Below are positions 1-9,704 of a stretch of DNA of 64,000 nucleotides, in pieces; the first letter of the stretch is position 1; each line of letters begins with the position of its first letter. The position numbers and the translations under genes are program-made. Source of the stretch: Flavobacteriales bacterium (GTDB taxonomy: Bacteria; Bacteroidota; Bacteroidia; Flavobacteriales; Flavobacteriaceae); assembly GCA_020635875.1 (NCBI GenBank), contig JACJYY010000005.1, positions 124,001 through 188,000 on the forward strand. Reading direction: 5' to 3'. Below the pieces are notes generated by a model. That model worked only from the letters and a program-made list of their open reading frames with translations. It was not told where the DNA came from and did not search any database.

Positions 1-488
1 ATCCGTCAGTACCAGTATTAGGAGCAGATAGCTTTTTGAATGAATATTTAGAAAAAGCCGAAGAGGATAATGACTTTAAGGGAATTGCGGCAACCATCTA
101 CAACGCTTTCAAAAAAGGTAGAGCTGCTATCGTTGCTAAAAACTACACGGTTAGAGATCAACAAGCAGAAATCATCAAAGCAAACATTTCAAAAGTTATT
201 GCGATACGAGCAGTCCACTATTTACAAGCGGGAAAAATGACTTTAGACACAGATAAAGCAAGTGCTTTCCATGCGCTGTCAGAAGCCTACGGATTTATCT
301 ATAGCTTACAATTTACACGTCAACCTAATTCTACATTACCCTATTTTACAAAAACTGAAGTAGAAGGATTATTAAGCCAATTAGAGGCTGGTAATGGTTT
401 ATGGGACGTAACACCTACAACTTTAGATCAATTATCTGACTCTATTAGTAGCAAGTTTGGTTTTACAACAGCTCAAACTATAAACTAA
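1..488 (+). CDS. DUF4856 domain protein, 3' part (5' end outside window)
   Basis: The reading frame is open from the first bases of the window and ends at the stop near 488, so only the C-terminal ~160 residues are present. They are a soluble, largely helical sequence with no membrane segment. The composition and the position directly upstream of an imelysin gene fit DUF4856, a Bacteroidota family usually found beside imelysin lipoproteins; that match is from memory. It probably opens the operon with imelysin, HTTM and TonB receptor genes, and may bind or process an iron ligand at the cell surface. That role is inferred. A TTG at 36 is internal and not a start. Confidence 0.7.
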   Translation, partial: PSVPVLGADSFLNEYLEKAEEDNDFKGIAATIYNAFKKGRAAIVAKNYTVRDQQAEIIKANISKVIAIRAVHYLQAGKMTLDTDKASAFHALSEAYGFIYSLQFTRQPNSTLPYFTKTEVEGLLSQLEAGNGLWDVTPTTLDQLSDSISSKFGFTTAQTIN

Positions 489-587
489 TTATCTGGCATT
501 AAAACAATGAAAACAAAGTAGTTGTATGCTACGTTAGGTATTGCAACTACTTTATTCTTAGATTTGCACAAATTTAAATATCCTAAA

Positions 588-1688
588 ATGCTTCAAAAAA
601 TTGTATTATCTCTATTACTATTGACCATTGTTTATTCTTGTGATGAACCTACAAGCACAAACAATAACACATCTGATTCTTTTGATAGAGGAGCCTTATT
701 AACCAATTTGGCTGATAATATAATTATTCCTGCATTCGAAGACTTAACCACTCAACTTACCGCACTAAAAAACAAAAAAGACGACTTTATAGCGTCACCT
801 AATCAATCCACACTCACAGCATTAAGAACAGCATGGTTAGATGCATACAAAGCATGGCAACATGTTGAAATGTACAATATTGGAGAAGCCGAAAAAACAT
901 TCTATACATTTCAAATGAATGTATATCCTGCAAACACAAGCAAAATAACAGATACTATTGAAACTGAAAATGTGGATTTGACCAATCCTTTTTACAACGA
1001 TGCTGTTGGTTTTCCTGCTTTGGATTATATGTTGTTTGGCCTAGCAGATTCAGACAGTTTAATTCTGGAAAAATATACCACAGCAACAGGTGCTAATAAA
1101 TACAAAAACTACTTATCGTTGCTTATCGATCAAATGTTGTCCATTACGCAAAACGTATCCAACGATTGGAAAAAAAATTACCGTAATACATTTGTATCAA
1201 GTACAGACAACACCACCTCAAGTTCATTGAATAAATTCGTGAACGATTTTATCTTCTATACTGAAAAGATATTTAGAGCTAATAAATTTGGAATTCCAGC
1301 TGGTAATTTTTCAGATACGTCACTACCTGAAAAAGTAGAAGGGTATTATAGTAAAGAATACAGTAAACAACTTGCACAAGAAAGCTTTCAATCTATTAAA
1401 AACACCTTTTATGGAATCTCCCTGGATGGCACAGACGGAAAAGGTTTGGATGACTACTTAAAACACTTAAACAAAACAGAACTACTTAACGCTATTTCAT
1501 CTCAGTTTGATGTTATAGACACTCAACTTCAAGGTCTTAACAATAACTTGTCTCAGCAAGTTGTTGATGACAATACTAAAATGACCGAGATATATGATGC
1601 TATACAGAAGTCTGTTGTACTGTTTAAGGTAGACATGCTTCAGGCATTTGGTATTCGCGTCGATTACGCCGATGCCGATGGTGACTAA
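588..1688 (+). CDS. Imelysin (peptidase M75) family lipoprotein
   Basis: The protein has 366 residues. The start at 588 gives a lipoprotein signal (hydrophobic run LLLLTIVYSC, lipidated Cys ~18); the frame is open further upstream but without a signal. Imelysin hallmarks are visible: an AWLDAYKAWQHVE segment near residue 85, GFPALDYMLFG near 145, and a late KVEGYYSKEYS segment. Imelysin-like proteins are periplasmic or surface two-domain helical proteins linked to iron uptake; several lack peptidase activity. The 3' end overlaps the start of the HTTM gene, which indicates translational coupling. Confidence 0.88.
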   Translation: MLQKIVLSLLLLTIVYSCDEPTSTNNNTSDSFDRGALLTNLADNIIIPAFEDLTTQLTALKNKKDDFIASPNQSTLTALRTAWLDAYKAWQHVEMYNIGEAEKTFYTFQMNVYPANTSKITDTIETENVDLTNPFYNDAVGFPALDYMLFGLADSDSLILEKYTTATGANKYKNYLSLLIDQMLSITQNVSNDWKKNYRNTFVSSTDNTTSSSLNKFVNDFIFYTEKIFRANKFGIPAGNFSDTSLPEKVEGYYSKEYSKQLAQESFQSIKNTFYGISLDGTDGKGLDDYLKHLNKTELLNAISSQFDVIDTQLQGLNNNLSQQVVDDNTKMTEIYDAIQKSVVLFKVDMLQAFGIRVDYADADGD

Positions 1689-3048
1689 ACTAAAAGACTA
1701 TCTTCAAAACAGCACAAATGCCAGCCCATTGATTGTATTCAGGATTGGTTTTGGCATTATGATGCTGTACAGTTTAATTCGATTTTGGGTAAATGGTTGG
1801 ATTAAAACACTTTATCTACAACCAAAATTTCATTTTAGTTATTATGGTTTTGAATGGGTTAAGCCTATCGGTAATTACACCTATCTGGTTTTTATTCTAT
1901 GCGGAATTGCGGCCTTATTGATTACTCTGGGCTACAAGTATAGATTCGCTGTGGTTCTTTTCTTTTTGAGTTTTACGTATATTGAGCTAATGGATAAGAC
2001 CACCTACCTGAACCATTATTATTTTATCAGTTTAGTCAGTTTTTTACTGTTTTTTTTACCTGCCAATGCTCGATTTTCAATTGATGCGTACCACAAGAAA
2101 GTAACCTATCAAAACGTGCCCAATTGGACGATTGACAGCATTAAACTCATGTTAGGTATTGTGTATTTTTATGCCGGTCTAGCCAAAGTCAACTCAGACT
2201 GGTTGTTCAAAGCTCAACCTTTAAAAATCTGGTTGACCTCCCGTTATGACTTGCCCCTAATCGGAGAAGCATTAATGCATCAAAACTGGTTTCATTATGC
2301 CATGAGTTGGGGTGGTATGATATACGACTTGTGCATCCCCTTTTTGTTACTCTACCGCAAAACCCGATGGATTGCTTTTGGATTAGTTGTTTTTTTCCAT
2401 GTATTTACACGTATCCTATTCCCTATAGGGGTTTTCCCTTTTGTAATGATCTTTGGCTCATTAATCTTTTTTGACACAACATTTCATGACAAAATCATTG
2501 CATTGATTAAGAAAGGGCTCGATAAAATCACAACACTAAAAGGAGTATCTATTAAAACCATTGAATCGTTCCAATTTCCTAAAAAGTCAATAGGATTATA
2601 TGTTGTTGGTGTATTCTTTTGTTTTCAAATTGCACTACCTTTCCGACATGTATTTTACCCAGGCGAACTATTCTGGACAGAGGAAGGGTTTCGGTTTTCA
2701 TGGCGCGTAATGTTAATGGAAAAGATGGGGAGTACAACCTTCAAGGTGGTTGATACTGAAACCAACAAATACTTCTATGTAGACAACAGTGATTTTTTGA
2801 CCCCCTTTCAGGAAAAACAAATGAGTTTTCAACCTGATTTTATTCTGGAGTATGCGCATTATTTAGGTGAACACTTTGCCTCTCAAGGACATCAAAATAT
2901 TGCTATTTTTGCAGAAAGTTTTGTAGCCCTTAATGGCCGCATGAGTCAACCTTTTGTTGACCCAAAAAGAGATTTATTACAAGAAACAGAGTCTTTTAAA
3001 CACAAAACTTGGATTTTACCATTTAACGATGACATTAAAGGACTTTAG
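1678..3048 (+). CDS. HTTM domain (vitamin-K carboxylase-like) membrane protein
   Basis: A 456-residue protein with several hydrophobic segments in its first two thirds (from SPLIVFRIGFGIMM) and a soluble C-terminal domain (EEGFRFSWRVMLMEKMGS, then a sheet-rich tail). HTTM is the membrane region shared with vitamin K-dependent gamma-glutamyl carboxylase. Its role in bacteria is mostly unknown, but in Bacteroidota it often sits with imelysin and TonB receptors. ATG 1678 was chosen; ATG 1672 is two codons earlier. It overlaps both neighbours (11 bp with imelysin, 20 bp with the receptor), so the four genes form a tight operon. Confidence 0.85.
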   Translation: MVTKLKDYLQNSTNASPLIVFRIGFGIMMLYSLIRFWVNGWIKTLYLQPKFHFSYYGFEWVKPIGNYTYLVFILCGIAALLITLGYKYRFAVVLFFLSFTYIELMDKTTYLNHYYFISLVSFLLFFLPANARFSIDAYHKKVTYQNVPNWTIDSIKLMLGIVYFYAGLAKVNSDWLFKAQPLKIWLTSRYDLPLIGEALMHQNWFHYAMSWGGMIYDLCIPFLLLYRKTRWIAFGLVVFFHVFTRILFPIGVFPFVMIFGSLIFFDTTFHDKIIALIKKGLDKITTLKGVSIKTIESFQFPKKSIGLYVVGVFFCFQIALPFRHVFYPGELFWTEEGFRFSWRVMLMEKMGSTTFKVVDTETNKYFYVDNSDFLTPFQEKQMSFQPDFILEYAHYLGEHFASQGHQNIAIFAESFVALNGRMSQPFVDPKRDLLQETESFKHKTWILPFNDDIKGL

Positions 3049-5458
3049 TATATTATTCTTTCTTCTCTTGAGTACTCAAGTGATCTGTGGGCAAAACAAA
3101 ATCCAAGGAGTTATTACAGATGCAGAGTCCAACATCGTAATCAAAGATGCAGAACTGTACGATCGCAATGGCGGACTTTTGGCGCTGACCGACGAAAATG
3201 GAACGTATTCATTTACCACTGAAAAGGAAGAGATTAACCTCATCGTTTTTGCCTTTGGGTATCAGGTACAAGAGCAAAAAGTCACCGTTACAAGTAACAC
3301 AATTGCTAATCTGAAACTTAATTCTTTACGCGAAGAATTATCGGAGGTCGAAGTTTTTGCTCGCAAAGCCAAAGTTTTCAGTACTTCACGACTGAAAGAT
3401 GTAGAAGAAACAGCCATTTATGCAGGGAAGAAAACAGAAGTTATTTTAGTGGAACAATCCATGGCTAATCTAGCGACTAACAATGCTCGTCAAATCTTTG
3501 GTCAAGTCGCAGGATTAAACATTTATCAAAATGACGATGCCGGTTTACAACTCAATATCGGGGGGCGTGGATTAGACCCCAACCGAACAGCAAACTTTAA
3601 CACCCGTCAAAACGGTTATGACATTAGTGCAGATGTTTTGGGTTATCCCGAAAGCTACTACTCACCAGCCGCAGAAGGTTTAAAAGAAATACAGATTATA
3701 CGAGGAGCAGCTTCTCTACAATACGGAACGCAGTTTGGAGGTTTGGTCAATTTTGTAATGAAAACCCCTAATCCTAACAAACCTTTCGAATTGATTACCC
3801 GAAATACGGTAGGAAGCTATGGGTTGTACACCAATTTTACCAGCATCAGTGGCACCGCAAATAAGTTCAGTTATTATGCCTTTTACAATCATAAACAAGG
3901 AGACGGATTCAGACCTAACTCTCAGTTTGACTCTAATAATGTATATGCACATATAGGTTATAAATTCAACAAAAAAACAAAGTTAACAGGAGAGATTACC
4001 TACCTTGACTACCTCGCTCAACAAGCTGGAGGATTAAACGATGATATGTTCTATGAAAATCCTTTTCAGAGTAATCGAGCCCGAAATTGGTTTGGCATCA
4101 ATTGGTTTTTGTATAATATAAAATTGGCTCATGAATTTTCAGAAAAGACTAATTTCACCTTTAACTTCTTTGGTTTAAACGCTACTCGAAATGCTCTAGG
4201 CTACCGAGCTAATAGAGTAGACACAGTAGATCCTTTACAAGAAAGAGATTTAATCAAGGGAGATTTCAACAACTACGGTTTTGAAACACGTTTGGTTAAC
4301 AAATACAAATTAGTAAAGAAAAAATCGACCTTTTTGATTGGAGGCAAATACTATAAAGCTAAGAACACTAACATCCAAGGGCCAGGTTCTGATCAATCTA
4401 ATGCAAACTTCAATCTGGATTTAACGAACTACCCTAATTATCCCATCCAGTCCAATTACACGTACCCTAATCAGAACATCGCTTTATTTTCAGAAAATAT
4501 TTTGTACTTGAATGACAAATTTTCTGTTACTCCAGGTGTCCGATTCGAATACATTAAAACTGAAAGTGATGGTTTTTATAAACAAATAAACCTTGATGGC
4601 GCAGGAAATGTGATTCAAAATAAAACTATAACAGAAAAAGACGCTATAGAAAGGTCTTTTGTGTTATTAGGGCTGGGAGCAAGCTATAAACCATCAATCG
4701 CGTTAGAATTTTATGCCAATGCTTCTCAAAATTACCGCTCGGTTACCTTTGGCGATATCAGTACAGTCAATCCATCATTCGCAACTGACCCCAATATACG
4801 CGATGAAAGAGGCGGATATACGATTGACCTTGGAGCCAGAGGCAATTGGAACAAAAAAATCTCATACGACATTGGCGCTTTCGGTCTGTTCTATGTGGAT
4901 CGCATTGGCCTAATTCAAGTGAAACAAAAAGATGGAAGCACAAAAAGCACACGAACCAACGTAGGTGATGCTGTGATGTATGGCGTAGAATCCTTGATAG
5001 ACTTTAATTTGAACGAAATACTCATTAAGAATCCTAAATTCATTTTCAACTATTTTGTTAATTCATCCTTTATTGAATCTGAATACACCAAATCTGATGA
5101 CTCATCTATTTTGGGAAAAAAAGTTGAATTCGTTCCTAAAGTCAATATCAAAACGGGAATTAAATTTGGGTATAATGACTTTTTGATGAGTGCACAATAC
5201 ACTTATTTATCTTCTCAATTTACTGATGCTTCCAATGCTGTTACTGCCAATTTAAGTGGTATTATTGGAGAAATCCCCGCATACGATATTCTGGACTTAT
5301 CGGCATCCTACACCTACAAACGCTTTAAGCTAGAAGTTGGCGTTAACAATGCCTTAGACAAGCTCTATTTTACTAGAAGAGCTACAGGTTATCCCGGACC
5401 AGGCATTATCCCATCAGTGGACAGAAATTACTACGCCACTTTAGAAATAAAAATATAA
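3029..5458 (+). CDS. TonB-dependent receptor, FecA-like, with carboxypeptidase-like extension
   Basis: An 809-residue outer-membrane receptor. ATG 3029 gives a signal peptide (FSILFFLLLSTQVICGQ). It is followed by a carboxypeptidase D regulatory-like domain (IQGVITDAESNIVIKDAEL, ~residues 25-105), a plug (GLNIYQNDDAGLQLNIGGRG ... EIQIIRGAASLQYGTQFGG) and a beta-barrel ending in alternating aromatic residues (RNYYATLEIKI). Such receptors import iron chelates or other scarce ligands using TonB energy. The DUF4856-imelysin-HTTM context favours iron. The ligand cannot be read from the sequence. Confidence 0.92.
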   Translation: MTLKDFSILFFLLLSTQVICGQNKIQGVITDAESNIVIKDAELYDRNGGLLALTDENGTYSFTTEKEEINLIVFAFGYQVQEQKVTVTSNTIANLKLNSLREELSEVEVFARKAKVFSTSRLKDVEETAIYAGKKTEVILVEQSMANLATNNARQIFGQVAGLNIYQNDDAGLQLNIGGRGLDPNRTANFNTRQNGYDISADVLGYPESYYSPAAEGLKEIQIIRGAASLQYGTQFGGLVNFVMKTPNPNKPFELITRNTVGSYGLYTNFTSISGTANKFSYYAFYNHKQGDGFRPNSQFDSNNVYAHIGYKFNKKTKLTGEITYLDYLAQQAGGLNDDMFYENPFQSNRARNWFGINWFLYNIKLAHEFSEKTNFTFNFFGLNATRNALGYRANRVDTVDPLQERDLIKGDFNNYGFETRLVNKYKLVKKKSTFLIGGKYYKAKNTNIQGPGSDQSNANFNLDLTNYPNYPIQSNYTYPNQNIALFSENILYLNDKFSVTPGVRFEYIKTESDGFYKQINLDGAGNVIQNKTITEKDAIERSFVLLGLGASYKPSIALEFYANASQNYRSVTFGDISTVNPSFATDPNIRDERGGYTIDLGARGNWNKKISYDIGAFGLFYVDRIGLIQVKQKDGSTKSTRTNVGDAVMYGVESLIDFNLNEILIKNPKFIFNYFVNSSFIESEYTKSDDSSILGKKVEFVPKVNIKTGIKFGYNDFLMSAQYTYLSSQFTDASNAVTANLSGIIGEIPAYDILDLSASYTYKRFKLEVGVNNALDKLYFTRRATGYPGPGIIPSVDRNYYATLEIKI

Positions 5459-5464
5459 CGCATA

Positions 5465-5498
5465 AAAAAAGGACTACCGTTTATTGGATAGCCCTTTC
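5465..5498. terminator. Bidirectional terminator hairpin
   Basis: An imperfect stem (AAAGGACTACC pairing with GGATAGCCCTTT, one mismatch) lies between the convergent receptor and DUF3127 genes, with A/T tracts on both sides. Confidence 0.55.
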
Positions 5499-5540
5499 AA
5501 TCTAATATCTCGAGTCTATAAGCTCAAATCTAATAATTAA

Positions 5541-5909
5541 TTAGAACGGTAAATCATCGTGATCGTCTTGATTAACATCTACTGCTCTTTCGAATTGTTC
5601 TGGTACTGGTGGTGCACCTGCTGGAGCGGCTTGCGCTACTCTCTCGATTCTCCAACCTTGGATTGAGTTAAAGAATTTTGTCTCTCCTTGTGGATTTACC
5701 CATTCTCTACCTCTTAAGTTGATAGACACTTTTACATCTTCGCCTACTTTATAGCTGTTCAAGATATCGCATTTATCTTGCGTAAATTCAATCATAATGT
5801 GTTGTGGATATTGCTCATCCGTTGTAACGACTACTTCTCTTTTTCTGAAACCATTTGCTCCAAACGTTTTTGTTTCGTCGATCATTCTAAGTCTTCCAAT
5901 AACTTCCAT
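5541..5909 (-). CDS. DUF3127 protein with SSB-like acidic tail
   Basis: A 122-residue soluble protein. Residues 1-95 look like a compact OB-type beta fold (MEVIGRLRMIDETKTFGANG, KREVVVTTDEQYPQHIMIEF). This is followed by an Ala/Pro linker and an acidic end, DDHDDLPF. DUF3127 is common in Bacteroidota and annotated as unknown. The last five residues resemble the DDDIPF tip by which single-strand binding proteins recruit partners, so a nucleic-acid-binding role is plausible but inferred. It is monocistronic. Confidence 0.85.
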   Translation of the reverse strand: MEVIGRLRMIDETKTFGANGFRKREVVVTTDEQYPQHIMIEFTQDKCDILNSYKVGEDVKVSINLRGREWVNPQGETKFFNSIQGWRIERVAQAAPAGAPPVPEQFERAVDVNQDDHDDLPF

Positions 5910-6051
5910 ACAAGTATTTATTTATTGCGGTTAATATTAATAATAGCAACAAATATATATAAATCAATTCCCCTCCTATTCAATTGTTATGAATACTTAT
6001 TAACTATTGTTGCTAAAATCAATATCTTAGACATTCGATTAGCATTTTGGC

Positions 6052-7218
6052 ATGACCATAACAGACAAAAAAAACTTTATCCGATGGACTATAGTACTTT
6101 TTTCAAGTATTTTGATTGTCTTTATTGTGTATCAAATCTTTCATTTTTTTACCGCCTCTAAACAAGACGAACGATTTAAAATGGAGGTTTGGGCAAAAGC
6201 CTTAGAAAAACTCAACAATGCTGACGAAAATACGGATGTAGAATTACTATTTCTAATCATTCGCAACAATACAACCATACCTATTGTACATACCGACAAA
6301 AATGACCTTATCATTGATGTAATTAATGTGGATGAAAAACAACTAATCACTCCAGAAAAATCAAAAGATATTTTAAAGGAATTAAAAAAAGAAAACCCTC
6401 CTATTCGACTCAATATTGGTCGCAACGATTACCAATTGTTATACTATGGAAACTCTCCGTTACTGACCAAGTTAAAGTACTACCCGCTTATTCTTTTTAC
6501 CATAGTGTTTCTGTTTGGTTTGTTAGTCTTTAACTTTTATGCGGCTAATAAAATCGCTGCCGAAAATAACTTATGGGTAGGTATGGCCAAAGAAACTGCC
6601 CATCAAATAGGAACTCCTTTATCTTCTTTAATCGGATGGGTAGAAATCATGCGCGCTGAAAACGTAGATGAATTATATATCACGGAAATTCAAAACGACA
6701 TAAACCGATTGCAAGTGATTACGGATCGTTTTTCGCGGATTGGTTCTGTTCCTGTGTTAGAAATCAAAGACTTGGTTAACGAAACTAAAAAAACGGTTGA
6801 TTACATGGCCAAAAGAGCCTCTTCTAAAGTTAGTTTCAAAACCAATCTACCAGAGCATCCCATTTATGTTTCACTAAATCCTTCTTTACATAGTTGGACT
6901 ATTGAAAACTTAGTGAAAAATGCGATTGATGCGATGAAAGGAAAAGGCAAACTATATATTGAAATTATCGAAGAACAAAAACTCGTTCATATACGAGTAA
7001 AAGATACAGGGTCAGGGATTGTAAAGAGCAAATTCAAAGAAATATTTCAACCTGGGATTACTTCCAAAAAAAGAGGATGGGGACTAGGACTTTCGTTAAC
7101 TAAACGAATTGTGGAAGAGTATCACCTCGGTAAAATCAAAGTTTTGCATTCTGAAATTGGCAAAGGAACGACTATGCAAATTACCTACACCAAATCGCAA
7201 CCGACAAAAATCGTTTAA
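6052..7218 (+). CDS. Membrane sensor histidine kinase
   Basis: A 388-residue protein with two membrane segments (residues ~10-32 and ~142-164) around a small extracytoplasmic domain of ~110 residues. The dimerisation box is AKETAHQIGTPLSSLIGW near residue 180, followed by the ATPase N box (ENLVKNAIDAM), G1 (DTGSGI) and G2 (GWGLGLSLTKRIVEEYH). Gln rather than Glu/Asp follows the phospho-acceptor His; this AHQIGTPL form is seen in a Bacteroidota subgroup. No response regulator is adjacent, so it is an orphan kinase. Its 3' end overlaps the convergent NifU-like gene by 4 bp. Confidence 0.9.
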   Translation: MTITDKKNFIRWTIVLFSSILIVFIVYQIFHFFTASKQDERFKMEVWAKALEKLNNADENTDVELLFLIIRNNTTIPIVHTDKNDLIIDVINVDEKQLITPEKSKDILKELKKENPPIRLNIGRNDYQLLYYGNSPLLTKLKYYPLILFTIVFLFGLLVFNFYAANKIAAENNLWVGMAKETAHQIGTPLSSLIGWVEIMRAENVDELYITEIQNDINRLQVITDRFSRIGSVPVLEIKDLVNETKKTVDYMAKRASSKVSFKTNLPEHPIYVSLNPSLHSWTIENLVKNAIDAMKGKGKLYIEIIEEQKLVHIRVKDTGSGIVKSKFKEIFQPGITSKKRGWGLGLSLTKRIVEEYHLGKIKVLHSEIGKGTTMQITYTKSQPTKIV

Positions 7219-7454
7219 TTTACATTAACGACGGTTTCGATTTGAGGCGCGTACTTCTTGATTGTCGTTTCGACTCCTGCCCTTAGTGTCATTTGATTGA
7301 CGCTACAAGCGACACACGCGCCCTCTAATCTTACTTTTACGTGCTTATCGTCTTCTATAGCAATTAGTGTAATATCTCCTCCGTCTGATTTCAAAAACGG
7401 TCTGATTTCCTCTAGTGCTTTTTCTACATTATCCTTAACTTCTTCTGTAGTCAT
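7215..7454 (-). CDS. NifU C-terminal-domain Fe-S scaffold protein
   Basis: A 79-residue protein that is essentially one NifU-C domain. The CVACSVNQM segment (CxxC, residues ~47-50) binds the cluster between two protomers. It lies 8 bp downstream of the Mrp-type ATPase gene, so the pair probably forms an Fe-S assembly operon in which the ATPase carries clusters and this protein is a scaffold or carrier. Confidence 0.92.
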   Translation of the reverse strand: MTTEEVKDNVEKALEEIRPFLKSDGGDITLIAIEDDKHVKVRLEGACVACSVNQMTLRAGVETTIKKYAPQIETVVNVN

Positions 7455-7462
7455 ACTTTCTT

Positions 7463-8599
7463 TTATTTACTCTTTACCTCAGAACATCCTGCCATTGTAG
7501 TAATCTTTATCGCTTCCGTTGGTGGTAAATGCTCATTTCTTTTCACTAATTCAGCAACCACCTTTTTGGTGATTTCCTCGAAAGCCTCTTCTACTGGAGT
7601 TGCTGTTTGCAAGGCCGCTGGTCGACCTGCATCCCCTGCTTCTCTAATGCTTTGCACAATTGGAATTTCTCCTAAAAATGGTACTTCTACGTCTTCAGCT
7701 AAGTTTTTTGCACCATTTTTCCCAAAGATATAATATTTATTTTCTGGCAATTCTTCTGGTGTAAAATAGGCCATGTTTTCAATGATTCCTAACACGGGCA
7801 CATTGATACTGTCTTGCATAAACATCGCCACTCCCTTACGAGCATCTGCCAAGGCCACGTCCTGTGGTGTACTCACCACGGCAGCACCTGTAATGGGCAA
7901 GGATTGCATAATCGATAAATGAATATCTCCAGTACCGGGAGGTAAGTCTAATAACAAAAAGTCTAGCTCTCCCCATGCCGCATCAAAAATCATTTGATTT
8001 AAGGCTTTAGCCGCCATTGGTCCTCTCCATACCACAGCTTGATTGGGTTGCGTAAAGAATCCTATAGACAAAATTTTAACTCCGTAACTTTCAACAGGTT
8101 TCATTTTTGATTTTCCGTCCACGGTAACCGACAAAGGTCTTTCCGTTTGTACGTCAAACATAATCGGCATAGATGGCCCATAGATATCAGCATCTAAAAC
8201 CCCTACTTTGAATCCCATCTTGGCTAAGGTAACAGCCATGTTCGCAGTCACAGTAGATTTTCCTACACCTCCTTTACCTGAGGCCACAGCAATTATATTT
8301 TGAATCCCTGGAATCGCTTTCCCTTTGATTTCGTTTTTCGGATTTTCGGGCTTATCCACCTTAACATTGATTTTGATTTCAGCATCAGCCGAAATGTTTT
8401 CGACAATAGCCTTTTCTATATCGTTCTCAGCACGCTTACGAATATGCATGGCTGGACTACTCAATTTAAGATCAATGATTATCTCATTGCCAAAAGTGAC
8501 TACATTCTGAATGGCTCCACTCTCTACCATGTTCTGCCCCTCACCCGCTAATGTGATTTTTTCTAAAACTGCGAGTATTTCTTTCTTGTCTATCTTCAT
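7463..8599 (-). CDS. apbC: Mrp/NBP35-family Fe-S cluster carrier ATPase
   Basis: A 378-residue protein. Residues 1-90 are a MIP18/DUF59-like domain. Then comes the deviant Walker A motif SGKGGVGKSTVTANMA, the switch region LDADIYGPSMP and LLDLPPGTGD. The family loads or transfers 4Fe-4S clusters to apo-proteins. ATG 8599 was chosen over TTG 8605. The usual C-terminal CxxC is not evident; a single Cys near the C-terminus (MAGCSEVK) is seen. It is co-directional with the NifU-like gene. Confidence 0.92.
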   Translation of the reverse strand: MKIDKKEILAVLEKITLAGEGQNMVESGAIQNVVTFGNEIIIDLKLSSPAMHIRKRAENDIEKAIVENISADAEIKINVKVDKPENPKNEIKGKAIPGIQNIIAVASGKGGVGKSTVTANMAVTLAKMGFKVGVLDADIYGPSMPIMFDVQTERPLSVTVDGKSKMKPVESYGVKILSIGFFTQPNQAVVWRGPMAAKALNQMIFDAAWGELDFLLLDLPPGTGDIHLSIMQSLPITGAAVVSTPQDVALADARKGVAMFMQDSINVPVLGIIENMAYFTPEELPENKYYIFGKNGAKNLAEDVEVPFLGEIPIVQSIREAGDAGRPAALQTATPVEEAFEEITKKVVAELVKRNEHLPPTEAIKITTMAGCSEVKSK

Positions 8600-8656
8600 A
8601 ATCAAAAGGAAAAGATTTATTAAGACTTAATTTAGATAGCAAAGATACGATATAGA

Positions 8657-8971
8657 TTAATTAGGTTCCCAAAAAAGGGTGGCGAAATCAACTACTTTAT
8701 TGTCAACTATTTTTACTCCTTCACTTTCCAAAAGTTGTTGCATTACATTCGTTCCTTCAAAATGATGTTTGCCTGATAACAGACCAACTCGATTAACCAC
8801 ACGATGAGCAGGAATATCTTCCCTACCATGAGAGGCATTCATCGCCCAACCAACCATCCGCGCTGATCGTGCCGCACCCAGATATTTGGCTATTGCTCCA
8901 TAAGAGGTAACTCGTCCGTATGGAATTTGACGTGCAACAGCATATACCTTTTCAAAGAAATTATCCTCCAT
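8657..8971 (-). CDS. Alkyltransferase-like (ATL) DNA-binding protein, MGMT family
   Basis: A 104-residue member of the O6-methylguanine methyltransferase fold with helix-turn-helix features (PYGRVTSYGAIAKYLGAA). The motif that in MGMT carries the acceptor cysteine (PCHR) reads IPAHRVVNRVG, with Ala in place of Cys. It therefore cannot transfer alkyl groups and should act as an ATL protein, flagging O6-alkylguanine for nucleotide excision repair. Its start overlaps the stop of trmB (TAATG). Confidence 0.9.
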   Translation of the reverse strand: MEDNFFEKVYAVARQIPYGRVTSYGAIAKYLGAARSARMVGWAMNASHGREDIPAHRVVNRVGLLSGKHHFEGTNVMQQLLESEGVKIVDNKVVDFATLFWEPN

Positions 8972-9645
8972 TATTTGATTTTGAATCGCACAAAAGTGAT
9001 GGCCTTATTCGTCTCTAAGTATTGATTTTCATAAAAGGTCTGAATCGAAGTCACTTCCTCTGGACTCCCCTCATTGTGATATACGTTATGGTTAGCATAC
9101 AATACTTCATGACCTTCTCCATGTAGCAAACCTAGGGTATAACCGTGCATAAATTCACTGTCGGTTTTAAGGTTTACCACACCGTTTTCCTTAAGTATCT
9201 TTTTATACAATTGCAAAAATTCACTATTGGTCATGCGGTGTTTAGTGCGTTTGTATTTAATCTGAGGATCTGGAAAAGTAATCCAAATTTCATCGACCTC
9301 ATTTTCGGCAAAAATAGCCCCAATCAATTCAATTTGTGTGCGCACAAAAGCTACATTATCCATACCTGTTTCAACCGCAGTTTTGGCTCCCCGCCAAAAA
9401 CGAGCTCCTTTGACATCAATACCAATGTAGTTTTTCTCAGGAAACTTTTGGGCTAGACCCACCGTATATTCGCCTTTTCCACATCCCAACTCTAATACTA
9501 TAGGATTGTCATTTTTGAAAAATTCCTGATTCCATTTTCCTTTAAAAGGAAATTTCCCAGAAACTACTTCTTCTCTTGTTGGTTGAATCACATTGTCAAA
9601 CGTCTCGTTTTCCTTGAATCTTTTCAGTTTATTTTTGCTTCCCAC
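8971..9645 (-). CDS. trmB: tRNA (guanine46-N7)-methyltransferase
   Basis: A 224-residue class I SAM-dependent methyltransferase. The SAM-binding segment is LELGCGKGEYTVGLAQKFP and the catalytic and tRNA-binding block is EIWITFPDPQIKYKRTKHRM, diagnostic of TrmB. It makes m7G46 in the tRNA variable loop. It is first of a two-gene operon with the ATL gene. Confidence 0.95.
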   Translation of the reverse strand: MGSKNKLKRFKENETFDNVIQPTREEVVSGKFPFKGKWNQEFFKNDNPIVLELGCGKGEYTVGLAQKFPEKNYIGIDVKGARFWRGAKTAVETGMDNVAFVRTQIELIGAIFAENEVDEIWITFPDPQIKYKRTKHRMTNSEFLQLYKKILKENGVVNLKTDSEFMHGYTLGLLHGEGHEVLYANHNVYHNEGSPEEVTSIQTFYENQYLETNKAITFVRFKIK

Positions 9646-9704
9646 AGGGTATTATTTAATATTTTGGTAAAATTACAGAAATATATAACAAATAGAATAC
9701 TCGT

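Noticed and set aside
9145..9456. Plus-strand frame over trmB
   Set aside because: It is the reverse-strand shadow of a well-supported gene with all TrmB motifs.
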